DNA from: Welwitschia mirabilis
Lineage: Eukaryota; Gnetophyta; Gnetopsida; Welwitschiales
Length of the DNA: 64,000 bases
Reading direction: 5' to 3'
NCBI GenBank assembly: GCA_051453625.1
Contig: JBOZIK010000001.1
Span: 28,418,645 to 28,482,644 of the forward strand
This document shows, piece by piece, positions 22,742 to 37,102 of the stretch; the stretch's first letter is position 1, and each line of letters begins with the position of its first letter. The notes beneath the pieces are model-generated. The model worked only from the letters and a program-made list of their open reading frames with translations. It searched no databases and was not told where the DNA came from. Position numbers and translations under genes: made by a program.

Positions 22742-23411
22742 NNNNNNNNNNNNNNNNNNNNNNNNNNNNNNNNNNNNNNNNNNNNNNNNNNNNNNNNNNN
22801 NNNNNNNNNNNNNNNNNNNNNNNNNNNNNNNNNNNNNNNNNNNNNNNNNNNNNNNNNNNNNNNNNNNNNNNNNNNNNNNNNNNNNNNNNNNNNNNNNNNN
22901 NNNNNNNNNNNNNNNNNNNNNNNNNNNNNNNNNNNNNNNNNNNNNNNNNNNNNNNNNNNNNNNNNNNNNNNNNNNNNNNNNNNNNNNNNNNNNNNNNNNN
23001 NNNNNNNNNNNNNNNNNNNNNNNNNNNNNNNNNNNNNNNNNNNNNNNNNNNNNNNNNNNNNNNNNNNNNNNNNNNNNNNNNNNNNNNNNNNNNNNNNNNN
23101 NNNNNNNNNNNNNNNNNNNNNNNNNNNNNNNNNNNNNNNNNNNNNNNNNNNNNNNNNNNNNNNNNNNNNNNNNNNNNNNNNNNNNNNNNNNNNNNNNNNN
23201 NNNNNNNNNNNNNNNNNNNNNNNNNNNNNNNNNNNNNNNNNNNNNNNNNNNNNNNNNNNNNNNNNNNNNNNNNNNNNNNNNNNNNNNNNNNNNNNNNNNN
23301 NNNNNNNNNNNNNNNNNNNNNNNNNNNNNNNNNNNNNNNNNNNNNNNNNNNNNNNNNNNNNNNNNNNNNNNNNNNNNNNNNNNNNNNNNNNNNNNNNNNN
23401 NNNNNNNNNNN
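22742..23411. other. Assembly gap (670 N)
   Basis: Unknown sequence. If the size is right, it is too short to hold RT, RNase H and integrase of the gypsy element. Confidence 0.95.
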
Positions 23412-26026
23412 TCAACCTATGTTTTGTGATAATCCAATTGAGACTAAGAATTTAGAATCAATGATACATCCATCTTTCAAAGAGAGAAAGAAATAAAACC
23501 TTTAGAATGTAAGGAAGTCCAAATTTTTAACTTAAACCTTGAGGATGATTGTCCATTACATGAACTAAAAATTGAAAATCATAATTTAAATTTGGATGAT
23601 AAAATTGTTTCTAATGAACTTGAATACAATTTTCTTTGTAATAATTAAAATAAAACTCTTGTAATAAATGAAAATATTTTACTAGAGTCACCATCACTCT
23701 TATCTTTGACTTCCAAATTTTTTGATTTTGTGTGGTATCATAAAGTTTTATCCATTACCTCTCTCTTTATCTAATTTATTTTACTTGAAAATAATTGTAA
23801 GCCTCATATGTTTTATCAATTGGTAAACTTCTAATTTGGACTTATTTTTCTAAACATATTAAAACCATGTAAAGAGATCCTTCCCTTCTTATTTCTTTTT
23901 AATAAATGTATGATTAGATTTAAGAATTGAATAAAATTTTCTTACCTTGATATTTCCTTTTTGGCTTTCATGTTTCTTTTGCTTTCGATTTCTCAACTTT
24001 CTATTTTGATAGTTTCTGTTTTCATTTTTTTAAATTTTAGTTTTTGTTTCTATTTGTAACTTGTATTTCTATTTCTATAATAATAATCTGTTATCTCCTC
24101 TATCATCTTCATGATAGATAGGATGATAGTCTCTGTGTATCTAGCTTTCTGATAATTTTCTATGTTCTTTGATAATTTTCTATTTCTATTTGCTGTCTTT
24201 ATCATTCTATATATCATGTAGATGATAAGCAGGATGAAAGTTAGTTAATAAACAATTTAGTTTTCTATTATTTTGAAGAAAATAGATTTTTATGGCTTTG
24301 TTGAGATTTTTGACTAGATTACTTAAGAATTTCAGGAAGTTAATGGACAAGTTTAAAATTATTTGAGAAAATCATCTTAATTTTCTCTTAGCTTTTTCCT
24401 TTAGAGGTCATTATAATATTACTTGATCATATTTTAAACATGATTTATGTATTTATTTAAATAACTAGTCTTTGGCTTGGGCATTTTAGTGGTAAGGTTG
24501 GATTTATTTGATCTTAGGACATTCACACATCCATGAACTTTAGGTTAAAGGAAGATGCTTTATTTCTGATGTTTTTCTTAATGGTGAAAAGATCTTAGAT
24601 TGTTTAAGAGTGTTCTTTTCTATTTTGATTTTATGACTTTCAACTTTGTCTTTTGGAGTGTTTGGTCATGTGGAATATTTTCAACTTAAAAAAAAAAAGG
24701 TTAAATAAGATTATGATGTTTTATATTTGTGCCATTTCAAAAAAATGATCATCATGATGTTCTACTGTAATTACACTAGGGCAAATATTTTTGAGAGAAG
24801 CCCTGGATAAGTAATATAATAGCTATAAAAACTTTATTAACAGGTTAGTTGGTTATTGGTTATGCTTCATAGGTCTTTATTTCTCTAACTACGATTGTAC
24901 TTTCCTCATCATAGATAATAAAGTTTTAATAAACTTTAAGGCTATGGGATCAATGGTGTTCTTGGTATCATCAGAGGCATTACTTATTTTCTAAACTCTT
25001 AGTTTTTCCACATGCTTATTTCATTTCTTGATATTTAGGTGTTTTTTTCGAGATGATAGCATGTAAGTTCATTTTTGAGTAATTCTTTGGTCTGGTTGTC
25101 TTTTTTTTTTTGAGTAATTCTTTGGTCTGGTTGTCTTTTTTTTTTTTTTTTTTTTTTTTTTTGGTCTGGTTGTCTTTTTAAAGCATTTTATCTCTAGCAT
25201 CATCATAACCACTGCCTTATCAAATGGAATTTTTTGTACATTAAGTCATGCATTTTTAAATTCAAGTAATGTTATGATTTCTTTTATGGGAGTCTTCTAG
25301 GTTAAAATGTTAGATAGGTAAGCCATCTTTTTATTACCTTATCCTCATTCTTTTTATTTTCTTTTTTGGTTTGTTTGATTACTTCAAAGTCATTATGATA
25401 TTTCTTACCATATTATGACTTTAACATTTTAATGCTTTCCTTGTTCAGTTTTCAATAAAAATTGATTTCTTACTTAGTTGAATTTTCTTAATAAATTTTT
25501 TAATTATTCTTTTTAAATTTTTGGTGTTGTAAGTATTTCTCTTAATTATTTTTGTGATAAAACATTTTCATTGTCCACTTTTTATTTTATTTTTAAAATA
25601 TGTCATATATCTCTAATTCTTAAATCTGGTATTACTTAGCTTTGCACTTAGTATAGAAAGCTGTCTAAATTTCAAAATATTCATCATCTACCTTCTCACT
25701 CCTATCTACTTTCTTTGTTTTATTTTCCAATATGGGATGTCTTAATTTTTCTTTGGAGGATAAAGAACCCATTTTTATGACTCATTTTCAAAAATTTTCA
25801 ACTTAGTTCAGAACTTTCATGAGATAAAATTTTAAAATCTTCATACATCTTATGCATTATATGTTATTCTACTATATGATGTGTTTTATGAGCCTGTTTT
25901 AAAATTTTCTAGATTAATTTGTATAAGACAAATTAACTCATAATTATAGTTTTTTACGTAGTTTTTGTCAGGGACTAATAAAAGCTAACTGGAGGGCTAT
26001 GTTGTCCTATCAACTTGTGATTATTT
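23412..26026 (+). other. 3' internal region of the Athila-like element
   Basis: Right after the gap an acidic coding remnant is visible (LNLEDDCPLHELKIENHNLN). The rest is T-rich non-coding DNA up to a polypurine-like AACTTGTGATTATT before the LTR at 26027. It contains hairpin-forming CTATCATC/GGATGATAG motifs (24100-24129, and a weaker one at about 24210-24238). At 25074-25180 there are three copies of a T-run plus TTTGGTCTGGTTGTC unit. Confidence 0.5.
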
Positions 26027-27072
26027 AATGGGGTTTTATGAGATATTTTATAGGACTTTTACATAGGTTTAAGTGCAATTCTGAGGATTTTTAAGATTCA
26101 ATAGAAGATCTTGAAAACATGTAATTCTTATCTAGACTTGATGTGTAAGGCACATTCTAATGCATAGATCTTTGAAGGAGGATTACTAACAACAATGCTA
26201 AGTTTCTCTTTAAGAAAATGATTAAAAAAAACTATCATCTCCTTTATCCTTTAGCTGATAGGTAGGATGATGATAACTAATATGGATTGTTAAGTTATTT
26301 AATAAATCACCTATTGAGTCAACTTTTGTAATGAGCTGTCATCCCCTTCATTTTTTGGATGGCCTGATAGAATGACACTAATATATAATCAACTCTGATA
26401 GCTGACCCTTGACTATTTCATTCATTTATTTTGTGTAAAAGGTTGCATCTTATAATACCTCTTGTTTGTTATTTTTTGTTGTGATTTATTATAAATAAAA
26501 ACCACTTCGACTTTCTTATCTATCTTTGTTAGATAGGAAATTTTCATGATATGAGATCGAAGGGTGGAAGATCCATATTGAGTGTTATAAAAAGCTGGTT
26601 CCTTGGTGGAGAGTTATGTATCCTCCATTGAGACCTGATTGTTTTATAACCTAGATTCTTTGTTACTCTTCTGAATATAAACTTATTTTGTTTTCATGTT
26701 TACATATTAGTTTTTTTAATGTCCCTTATGGTTTATATTGTCCTTAATCTGGTGATAATTTCTTGGGTGATATAAATCATCAAGAACAACCTTTATTAAA
26801 GATAAAAGGAAGTAGTATTAGGATCATTTTTTTATTGCATATCAGGTTAGGTTAAATCTTACATTTGCATTGTACTTTATTTTTTACATTGTTATTGATT
26901 TTTGGTTTCTATTTTCTTTGGCAAAAGTAATTCAAGTCTCATCTCATGGCCTTCAACAAAAATACAACATTCAAGTTAACTTCCTACTATACTACTGTGA
27001 TGTATTATGTAAGATATATATATTGGTTATAATTGATAAGATCTTTTTAAGTATAACACTTTCAAAAATACA
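26027..27072 (+). repeat. 3' LTR of the Athila-like element (family shared with 52.8 and 57.4-61.5 kb)
   Basis: Aligns along its length with the minus-strand LTRs at 52790-53988 and 57385-61545. Shared landmarks are the TTTTATAGGAC/TTTTGTAGGAC start, the ATAGGTTTAAGTG segment, the GATGATAG hairpins, TATCTATCTTTG...GGTGGAAG, CTCCATTGAGAC, ACATTTGCATTG, CATGGCCTTCAAC and the CACTTTCAAAAATACA end. Identity is low (roughly 60-65% by eye), so the boundaries are approximate. Confidence 0.6.
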
Positions 27073-27389
27073 TATCACAATAGTAATCAAATTGAATCCC
27101 TAGTAGATTGCTAATCCATTAGCTTATGCTCATGTTTCTAGAAGATTTTATTAAATTATTAGTATAGTACTTCCAATTTATTCTTTAATAAGTAATTGAG
27201 AAATACCACTTAAGATTCATCCTATAATGGAATATCTAGATTAACTCTACTACAACTCATAAAGTAATATAGTGGAATTATCGAAAAGAATAATAGATAG
27301 GAATGATAAAATTAAACTTATTAAAATCTTATGATAGGGTTAATTATAATAGTTTAGATTTCACACTACAAAAGTTCAACTTCATTGAT

Positions 27390-28230
27390 TATTTTAGGAA
27401 TTTTAACAAGTTCATTTTTAATTCCACTAGATTATAAGTCTAATTAGGGGACCAAAAGTCAAGGAGTTTCTCCTAAGGAAAATAGAAGTATTCCTTTCAT
27501 CTTATCTTTTTACAATAGTAGTGGATAATTTGACCATTGCTTGGGGAAGAAAGATCTCAAAACTACTTTCTCATAGAACTTATGGGCTCTAAAATATGTA
27601 GATGATATGCCTATTTTCTATTAAGAATATGTTTTTAAACATAACAAATGAAAGTAAGTAATAGATTTACTTAGAAAGGCAATAGGCCTCAAAGTGAACT
27701 AAATAGAAATTAAATGTATTTACTAAATTACCTTGAGAAGAGATTAAAAAATTTAGATTATCATAGTATGTAGTAGAGAAAGCTACTAATTTTATACCTA
27801 TATTAATCTCTCTTTATGAAAAGCAAATTACTAGAGTTATGATACTCCACTCTTCATAAAATAGAAAATAAACTTACCTCCTAGAAAGAAAGCTTCTTGT
27901 CCTCTATAGGAAAACTCATAATATCCAAAGTAGTGCAGAATAATATGATGGTATACATAATGGTCCTCATGACTTTCCTTATAGTGAGTCTAAATAATAT
28001 AGATAAAATTGTTCAAAATTTCCTTTAGGAAGAGATAAAAGAAATGAATTAACTTTACCTAATATCTAAGAATAAAGTTATCAAAACTAAACATGCTACT
28101 AGGTATGAGCTTAAAAACATCAGATCTAAAGCCTTAATCATGACAATAAATATTGCTTGAAAGGTTTAAATAAAAGTAAATAAATACTAGGTCAAGTATA
28201 TGTAATGGAAGTATAGAGTAATTTAGAGTA
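27390..28230 (+). pseudogene. LINE reverse transcriptase remnant
   Basis: Contains LKYVDDMPIF (27590s), the RT active site, then LLRKAIGLKVN, an eroded thumb/connector like ...LTSWK-FLS-IGKLI-SKVVQN, FPLGRDKRNELTLPN, and ATRYELKNIRSKALIMTINI. These match the order in plant L1-type LINE ORF2. Many stops and frame changes. It lies just downstream of the gypsy LTR, and its ends are not resolved. Confidence 0.6.
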
Positions 28231-31200
28231 GTAATGTTACCTATTAATTCATGTAAAAGTCTACTTGTTAAAGATAGAATATTCTCTAGTCTTTGTCAAG
28301 GTGAAAATTTGAAGAGGGGATGAATTGCTAGGAGACCTATAATGAAAACCACAATGTTAGTAAATTAAAAATTCTATTTCCTAACTATTCACTTCAATGA
28401 AAAAGGACAGAAAGAATCTAAACATCTCTAGAAAGAGGGGAGGTGCTCCTATGTAGAAGGTTGACCCAATAAGAGTTAATAAAAGTAATGATTAAAGTTT
28501 AGAAAACTCTATGTTTGAGCTATTTTAAAGATTAAGTAGGATTTTACATATGATAACAAACTCTAATGGAGACCATCTAGGGTAGAAAATAATATAGAAA
28601 CTCAAATGCTATCTAAACATTAAATGTTTTGACTAGATTATAAGACATCACAATATAATCATCCATGATGTCCTAGCTAAAAAAAGATTCAACATTTCAT
28701 CTCAACATACCTTATGCTCTCAAGACATTAAATAAAATAGACACACATTCTTAAATTAAAAATATGTACAAGGGACTAGAGCTGCATGAGAAAATTTGAT
28801 GGACTTAACCATATCCAAATGTAAAAGAAATTAGCATGTGATGTAGTGAATTCCTCCCAAAATTGTGACATAGCTCTTTGGCTAGAAATCCTTTAGGGAA
28901 TTTGGTTAAGAAAAAAAAACATAATATATTTTAAGACTAGAAGGGTAATCTCTTCTCTTAAATCCTAATTTAAGCTATTATCATCAAGGATTAGTTTGAT
29001 AGAAAGAAAAGTAAAGAGATGGATTTTTTAGTAGTCTTAGAGTTATTTCACCATGAGCCTTGGAATGGTATAGATCTAAATAACTCCTTGATATATTAGA
29101 GTCATATAAAATAACATTAATGGAGTTCGGTATTAAATTTTGTGGATGCCATAAAAAGTGGATAAGTTAGGAAATTTACACTTGGAACAGGGGAACTTTC
29201 ATTATAGAAGGCCATGATATATCACTTATAAAGGACCTAATAACAAAATTATTTAGGTTTAAAAGGTAGGAAGAGCACATAACTAAGCAAGGTAGGTATG
29301 ATGTTAAATGGTTAGGGATGCTTTTCAACAAGAAGAAAAATCTAAACAAGATGAAGGATTGTGTTAAATACATGCAATTATGGAAAACTTGTTGAAATAT
29401 TCACTTTTAGTTAGTGCACTACTTCATCCTAGATTCAAAAGTATCTAACATTTTTTTACTAATAGGAGAATCCAAAAAAGAGTATTCATGCTAGTTTTCT
29501 TTATAGATGAGTTAAGAAAAGAACTAAACATTGTAATTTAATGCAATAACACATATTTACCTACACAAGGCTACTAGGTCTCTTGGTAAGTAATGTTACA
29601 AGCATACAACTAGGGCTAGATGAGGAAGAAAGAGAACACATACATGAAAATTAATAACTAATGAATAGAAAGAAAGAATAAAAAAGAATTAATATGTCCT
29701 AAGAGTAACAAAAAAGTGAACATGATCAAGGCTCTCATCATAGTGAAAAGCTCATGAAAAGTAAGATGAGAATAAAGGTAAAAGGCTAGGACATAAAATG
29801 GAATTAAAGAAAGAAAGTCATGAAGAAAATAATAATGAATTATAAGAAAAGAATAAAAAGTAAGTAGATTGATATGACTTTAGCACAACAATGCTTGAAA
29901 GGCATTACATCCTTCCAATTTAAAGAATAACCATCTATGTTCACTCTGTTACCATTGAAATGTCTTAAAACTAACTTATATTTGAATATTTTGATGGATA
30001 AGTCATAATTTCATGCCTTAAAACTCCCCTTTTTTTCTTTGATATCTTAGGATTCTCACCCCCTACATCACTCATTTCTTACTTCTAGATTTGTCCCCTT
30101 GTTAGGGTAGAGTCCTTTCTCATCTTCTTTCCATTGAATCCTTTCAACATTTCCCATCCTTCATCACCAATAATTTTTCATAATCATTAGTACTTATTGA
30201 TAAGTAGTAAGAAAGATGATCACCTTGTTCCATTCAAGCCATAACTGACATTCACATCCCTAGGTATAACCCTATCATTTCATCCTCTTTCTCCCCTAGA
30301 ATCTTAAAGTTATCTCATCTCTCTTTTCCCTCCATTATCCTCACTCATATTACTCTTATTTGAATATCTTCATGGATCAATAGGTAGTTACTCACCTAGA
30401 TCTAAATCAACTAGTAGTAGGGAATATAGCATAATGTAGCCTAAAGTCCATCCAATCCTTTGAGAATTAAACCACCCAAAAGGATAGCATCTTATAAACT
30501 CTACATGTGACACATATGTAATAAAAAAGGAGAGAATAGAATAATAATTATAAGTGCTATCATTCTATACAAGGAACTCTTGAATTTCACACTAATAGTC
30601 CATGAAGTGAAGCTCAGTCAAATGATAATGAAAGCAATGTAACATTAAAAGACATTAATACTTCAAAGTCACCAATGAGAAATGTTAGTGGATTAGACTC
30701 AGTATAGATATGTGTGTAGGGAAAAAATTCTCTATAGTGTTCATTGAAGCCTTTTCTTTGTTATTAAGCTTGTTCCTTTTTATTAGTCTATTTTTCTAGG
30801 CTTTTTTTGACTTTTTACTTAAATGTTTTCTTTGATAGATTTTTTAACATCTAGTTAATTAATTTAAGAGGACTTGTTAAAAGTGTAGGAAAAAAAATCC
30901 CCAGTTAGACCTCTTCAATTAAATCAAACTATCAACATGTCCCATAAGTTATCCCTAGTTCTCATAATAGATAATATGCACTCGACATTTTCCTAATGAT
31001 GATAATCTCATTACAATGTTTGTACTATATATTATATTTACTAATGTAATTTTACTATATTGTTTACCTTAAAAATAAAAAATCCATATGATTAACTAAT
31101 AATAGCCACATAGGTTTAAGTATATAGATTTAATTAATAATACCTATGTGTATTATTACTTCTAGTAGCTATTCATTATCATAGCTATATCACATTAAAG

Positions 31201-34200
31201 TAACATAAACATAAGAAATTTAATGGTCATAAGAATAATAGCAATAGGGACATTGTGAGGTAGCACTTTATTTCTATTTATTTTTAAAAATAATAACTTC
31301 AAAAACCTTAATAGAGTAAGGCAATTTTAACCTAAGAAAGAAAATCGTGACAAGTAGGTAAGCTATTAAGAAAGAAGTTTTTATTATTTTCTATAATTTA
31401 AGAGAAAAGTTATAAGGATTAACTGGTTCTTAAAAACGTCAAGGCTTCCTATAATAGAAGGTAAAAACTAGACTATGAGCCTAATGAAAATATTAGAAGC
31501 TATCTTATTCATTTAAATATGGTCTTTTATAAAACATACAATAGTGACTTGGGAGAGATTCCTTGCACTTCTTCATTATGTATGCTTCATTGATTACCTT
31601 GTATTTAAACATTTTATACTAATGTGATTTTGGAAGTAATAGACATTTAGATTTTAAGGTAAAAGGTAGTGTAATGCTTGAATAAAAAGATGAAATGCTG
31701 CCTATATTTCTAATGGATACTTTACCAAATCATTATGAGAAGCATTTGGAACTAGTTGAGTGACCTTTAATTCACCTATAGTACATTTCACTTCCATTAT
31801 TATTATTATTATTATTGAACTTTTATTCCATTGTTTTTGAGTGGCAAAACCTTCATCTACTATTGCAATCCTTTGTGTTTTTTTCTCTAGGATAAAGGTG
31901 AACATGGGTTAATTTGAAAACCAAGGTGGTCTAAATACAAATGCATGCTTTCCTCTCTACAAGTTCTATGACAAACACCCAACCAAGCTCTCATTAGAAG
32001 GTTATGTGAATGTGGTTGGTAAAAAATGGGCTCCACTATGTTTTCCAAGGAAGGAAGTGTTTTTAATTCTAAAGGAATTTAAAGCTATTGGGATATTTTT
32101 GAGTTTAACATAATAAGTTTGAAGTGGATTTTAATGTGTTTGATTTTACATGTTTAAAGTGCATTTACTAGATTCATCACTTTAAGTCTACATAAAATCT
32201 CTATATTTCTCTTTCATTACTTTTATGTTTTAGTGACTTAAAATATGCATCTTGGGACATTTCAAATATCCATGAAAGTTCTATATTAAATTGAAGCACT
32301 CACTTACCATATAATGTGGGTCTAGTTCATGAGATTTTCTAAAGGCTAAAAAGGAATAGAGATAAGTAGCCCTTCTCTAGAATGTTTCATTTCATTTATG
32401 ACACATAAAATATATGCTATTCACTCTTACTTTTATTCTTATTTTAAAGTCATGAACCATTTGCTAGAAAATTTTTCATGTATATATCTTTTAAAAAATT
32501 GCTTATCTATTGTCTTTATTTTGCACACATGTAGTTTAGCTAGTAATTATCTAGTCATTTTCCTCTTTGAGTGCACATTGGTAGTTTGTGAGGTTTTGTT
32601 CTTTTTAGCTTCTTCTCACTTTTTAATTTCAATTTTGGATATTTCTTAAGTATCATAATCCCAAAATACATTTTTCAAATCAATTGGAATAAAAGCAAGA
32701 TTTACTTATTTTAATTATTTTTACTTCCTTAGATCCTCTTTTCTGATCTGGATAGATTAAGCTAAGTTCAATGGTTAACAACATCGACTTAGCTTAAGTA
32801 TATTACAATCCGTCATTTTACCCTTATGTTTTTTAGTTTCTTTTTTTTTCACACACAATACATACTTAGAACATTTTTGTTGCGTAAGGGTTAAAATTAA
32901 AAATTACTTTCACTACTCCTAAACAGCTAATATTTTTCATTGGTAATAAGTCTTGGTTATTGGTGGGCATGAGGAGCCTTACCTAGAGAGAGATCTATGT
33001 TAGGTAATACTATCCTCTAAACTTTTTATATAGTTTTAACTTCCATAACTATGAAGTTTATGGTATATGAAGAGTTGTGTATCTCTTAAGTAAAAAAAAT
33101 GTTTTAGGCATCTTGAACTCTAGATTCCAATGCATGCCTTAGTAATTAAGGGTGTAATGGATAACAACCAAAGGTAAAGTAATAGGGACTGAGTCTAAGA
33201 TATATGTAGATTACCAAGATTACATTATACTCTTCCTTAATGAGGTATATAGCTAAAGTAATCAAAATTATTTAATGACTTGAAAGTCCCATTGATGACT
33301 CATGCTTTGTCTTTTTACTTTCTTTTGAGACAAGGGTACTCCATTGGAGAAGACAAGATCACTACCTAGATTTAGAAGTAAGATTTTAAAATTGATAAAC
33401 CTATATTTTTATTACTTAATAATTAATATCATCCCTATTTCATCAAAATATACTGTGCTTAATAAGAAATACTTAAACAAATTACCTTGTTTCTTTTTTT
33501 TCATGCAAGTAGAAATCTAATTTGGTGTTTTTAGGATTTGTCATTGATTTTTATCAAATCTAGTAAATTGGATAGATCATTGACTTGTGAATGTGAAAAA
33601 GATCCCTTTTAAATTTAATATACCTTTTTATAAATATTTTTGTAGACATTTTTAGTGTTATTATGACTGGAATATTCCATTTGAAGTTGTAGATTTGTGA
33701 AAGGTCCCTTCTGAAATCAATTATCTTTTCATTTTTTTTCTCTTACTTTCTCTTCTCTATGATTGATTTCTCTTTTCTATGATTAATAAGTGCTCTTTAT
33801 GTGAAGAATAGATCTATTGTTTAGTTATGGATGTAAGCAAGATCCCTTGAAAATTGATCATTACTCACAACTTATAATGCTATTATTAGATTTCTTTAAA
33901 TTATAATAACCTCAAAGGGTAATTTTTATATACTATTAGACTCCTTCCTAGTGAGCATTGGAATCATGATCAACATTAGAGTTACATTTTAAGATGATTA
34001 TTTATGATGGGATTAACATAATGCCTTTATATCTACCATGTGTATTTATAGTTTTGACAAATATTTCTTTGAGAAATCACATGTTATTCTTTAAAACTAA
34101 CATTAATGTTATTCTTAGAGAAATATTAATAGAAAATTGATAAATATTATCTAAAAATTAGTATATTTCCAACACAAAAAGATGATTAATAGAAATTAGA

Positions 34201-35585
34201 TAAGGTATACCAACTGTTACACTTTATGGGATATATTATACTTAAAGAATATTTTATAGCTTATAAACCTCTACAATCATGAACAACTTACATTATGAAA
34301 AAGGAAAAGGTTGTTGAAATTAACTTGTAGAACCAAGTATGCATCACGTCAACTTGATTATATGTTATTTAGAGGATCCATCTTTACATAACTACATTAT
34401 TTTATTACATAGTAAAAGGAAAGTATCATAAATAACCTTTGATACACTTAATAATAATCTTATAGTTGTTAGAGTACAATTCCACTTACTAGTACTTTAT
34501 CCTTTGAAGCTACATTTAATGTATTACATCGTTATAGTAAATAGTGAATAATGTTTCAACATACAATCTATGAACAAACACCCTTCTCATGTCAAATAAC
34601 ATGATAAGGATAAAGCCTCTTAAAAATAGCAAGTAGGGCTAACTCCTTAGTGTAATTAAACTTACTTAAGAAAGAATCCATCTTAGAGTAATGTTACTCC
34701 TCAGAAGAAAGAGTATCAATGCTTTCATTATAGAAGACAAGGTTATACGACTAATTTTTTAGGATATCTTAGGACAAAATCAAATTTAGACCTAAGATTA
34801 ATGTAGTTATTGAGAATTATGGCTCTATAAAGGATGATGAATATTATGAATTTAATGATATCTTTCACAATCATTAATTTGGATACATGAGTTAAAATTT
34901 ACCTTATGATAAATCTTGAATTCTAGATACTAATGAAATCAACTATATGACATATAAGCATGATCATTTTAATGACTTTGTATCATAACCTAATTAAGTT
35001 TAATTACAAAGTATACTTTGGTTCCTATGAAAGATCATGGCCTAATCACTTTTTAGTTTCCTTCTTTTTTATAGTAAAGGATCTATTGTGTTCTTCATGT
35101 TTTCTATTTAAAGCCTCTTATTTTATTTCTCATAGTTACCTTTAAAATGAGCTCTGTGTAGTGAATGAGCTCTACACAATAAAGGGTACTCTAAGGTAAA
35201 GAGCGCTTTAAGCATGTGGTGCACTTTAAGCATGTGACAAATGACACATTAGGCATCAACTAGCGGCATTTTCTGAATGTTATTGTTGACTCATGATTGA
35301 AGAGGTTTTCATCTTTCCACTCTAATAAGTTTATACAGCCATTTTTTTGCTTCGTATTACAAGTGCCAATTTGAGGTTTAGTACTTTTTTGGTAGTGTTG
35401 AATCTCATATGCCTAGCACATTTATGTTAAGACCAGAAGCTTAAGGGCTATAGAGATATACCATGATCACCTTCTTTTTTAACACTGAGACCCCCTGTCT
35501 TTTTTTATTAATAAGATCCCTTAGCTATTCTCTAATAATCCCCTATTTCCTAAAGAATTACTTTAATAGACTCTCCATCTAATTT
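28231..35585. other. Long AT-rich region without recognised genes
   Basis: More than 7 kb with no frame over about 90 codons that shows a domain. It holds an (ATT)n microsatellite at about 31796-31817. Three imperfect repeats of a TGTGAAAGATCCCTTTTGAAAT-like unit occur near 33585, 33688 and 33835. It is probably deeply eroded transposon sequence; the left part may continue the LINE remnant. Confidence 0.4.
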
Positions 35586-35589
35586 TTAT

Positions 35590-36340
35590 ATAGTCAAACC
35601 TTCATTAGCAAACATTACATCTAATAAAAGGAGTAAAGAAAAAGAAATGTCCCTCAAATTTATCTTAAAACAATATGCAAAGAATAGGTTTGTATAAATT
35701 GAGCTTGATGAATGAGAGTAGGGAAAATTAATGTAGATACACTTCCTAGTAGGCTATGTTTTTGGCCTTACTCCCAGTCCTTTTTGTATGAAAAGATTCA
35801 CAAAATCAAGATGAACAAATGATAGTTTACTAGAGGTACACTATGATAGAGGGATATTGATCTATGGATTTGACTCCCATGAAAATATGAACAAGATTCT
35901 AGAGGAGGGACCATGGCCCTTCAATAATATACCTTTAATTATTTAGCCTTGGATACTTAAACTAGATTTTAGAGTGATAGAGATTAAGTTATTCCCATTA
36001 TAAGTCAAGTTCCCACACTTAAAACTGAATTTGTGGTCCATATCCATGCTAAGCAAGATTGCAAGCATTATAAGTAGATCAATGTGCAAAGATGCTATAA
36101 CTACATGTAAAGGAATACTTGCCTATTATTGTGTCTACATTGAAGTCTCCATAAAAGCAGAACTTTCCATAGAACTCAAACTAAGAAGCCTACATGGTAG
36201 AGAATTTAGCTAGGGAGTGGAGTATAAGTGGGCTCCTTCTAGACACACACAATGTAAAATGATCATCCATGCCACCATTGACTGTGTCAAGAAGACAACA
36301 AAAAAGGGATATCAAAAGCCCTTGGAATAGTAGTTACTAA
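35590..36340 (+). pseudogene. LINE ORF1: DUF4283 nucleic-acid-binding protein
   Basis: The reading ILEEGPWPFNNIPLI, stop, PWILKLDFRVIEIKLFPL, stop, VKFPHLKLNLWSISMLSKIA, then CVYIEVSIKAELSIELKLRS and VEYKWAP is a textbook DUF4283 domain of plant LINE ORF1. It is followed by a broken CCHC knuckle (RHTQCKMIIHATIDC, first Cys lost). It would bind the element's RNA. Upstream stops and no clear ATG. Confidence 0.82.
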
Positions 36341-36678
36341 AGAAGATAATTTAAATCATTCTCACTTATAGGTGACTAGCATAATGTTCCCTTCAGAAGT
36401 AATAAGAGTAAATCCGACAAGCTCAAAAAATTATGAAGAATCATCTCCCATTTGTGAAGCTTATAATATTGATCTTGATAAGGAGTATGCATTATAAAGG
36501 CACACAAAACTAGATAAATCCATAGCTAAACCTAATAATTCAAATCATCTAGGGGAAGAAACTAAATTTATTGGTACGTCATGGAACAAATAAAGGAAAA
36601 AAAACTAGAAACCTCCATATCCAAGCTAGAAGGTAGCTTAGGAATAAGGCTAGACTAGAACCTACCCAAGCAGTCTAA

Positions 36679-37102
36679 ATGCGCATAGCCTCTTAGAATA
36701 TAAGAGGGCTATGCATCCAAAGCAAATAAAAAGAACTTTGTAATTTAGTTCTTAGAAATAAACTCAATTTCATTGGCATGATAGAAACTAAGATGCATAC
36801 AACCTCTATAGATAAATTCATTCATAGCTATTTTATAGGATGGAGCTATTATTATAATTTTCATTTTTTTTTAATAATGAAAGAATTCTCTTAGTATGAA
36901 ACCCATCAGTTCTTGATTTTTCCCCTATACATAGATCAGCATAAAGTATTCATTATTTTTTGGAGCCTAAGGATAATACCAAAGGATTTACTATCATAGT
37001 AGTGTATGGCTTAAATACATGAGGCTAAAGAAGATCATTCTATCAAGAACTTGGCAAATTATTATCTTTAGTTACAAGCCTCTAAATAGTACTTGATGAT
37101 TT
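36679..37102 (+). pseudogene. LINE ORF2, endonuclease part 1 (5' of the nested insertion)
   Basis: ATG at 36679 opens MRIAS, stop, NIRGLC ... LRNKLNFIGMIETKMHTTSI, and later IIVVYGLNT ... RRSFYQELGKLLSLVTSL, stop, IVLDDF: the start of an apurinic-type LINE endonuclease (NIRGL, ETK, VYG and the expected GDFN site). The frame is cut at the DFN motif by the copia-type element and resumes at 44799. Confidence 0.85.
37098..37102. repeat. Target-site duplication GATTT, left copy
   Basis: Five bases of LINE sequence before the LTR. The right copy at 44794-44798 is TATTT (one mismatch). Confidence 0.65.

Noticed and set aside
22702-23415. Long open frame across an N run
   Set aside because: The frame is open only because N carries no stops.
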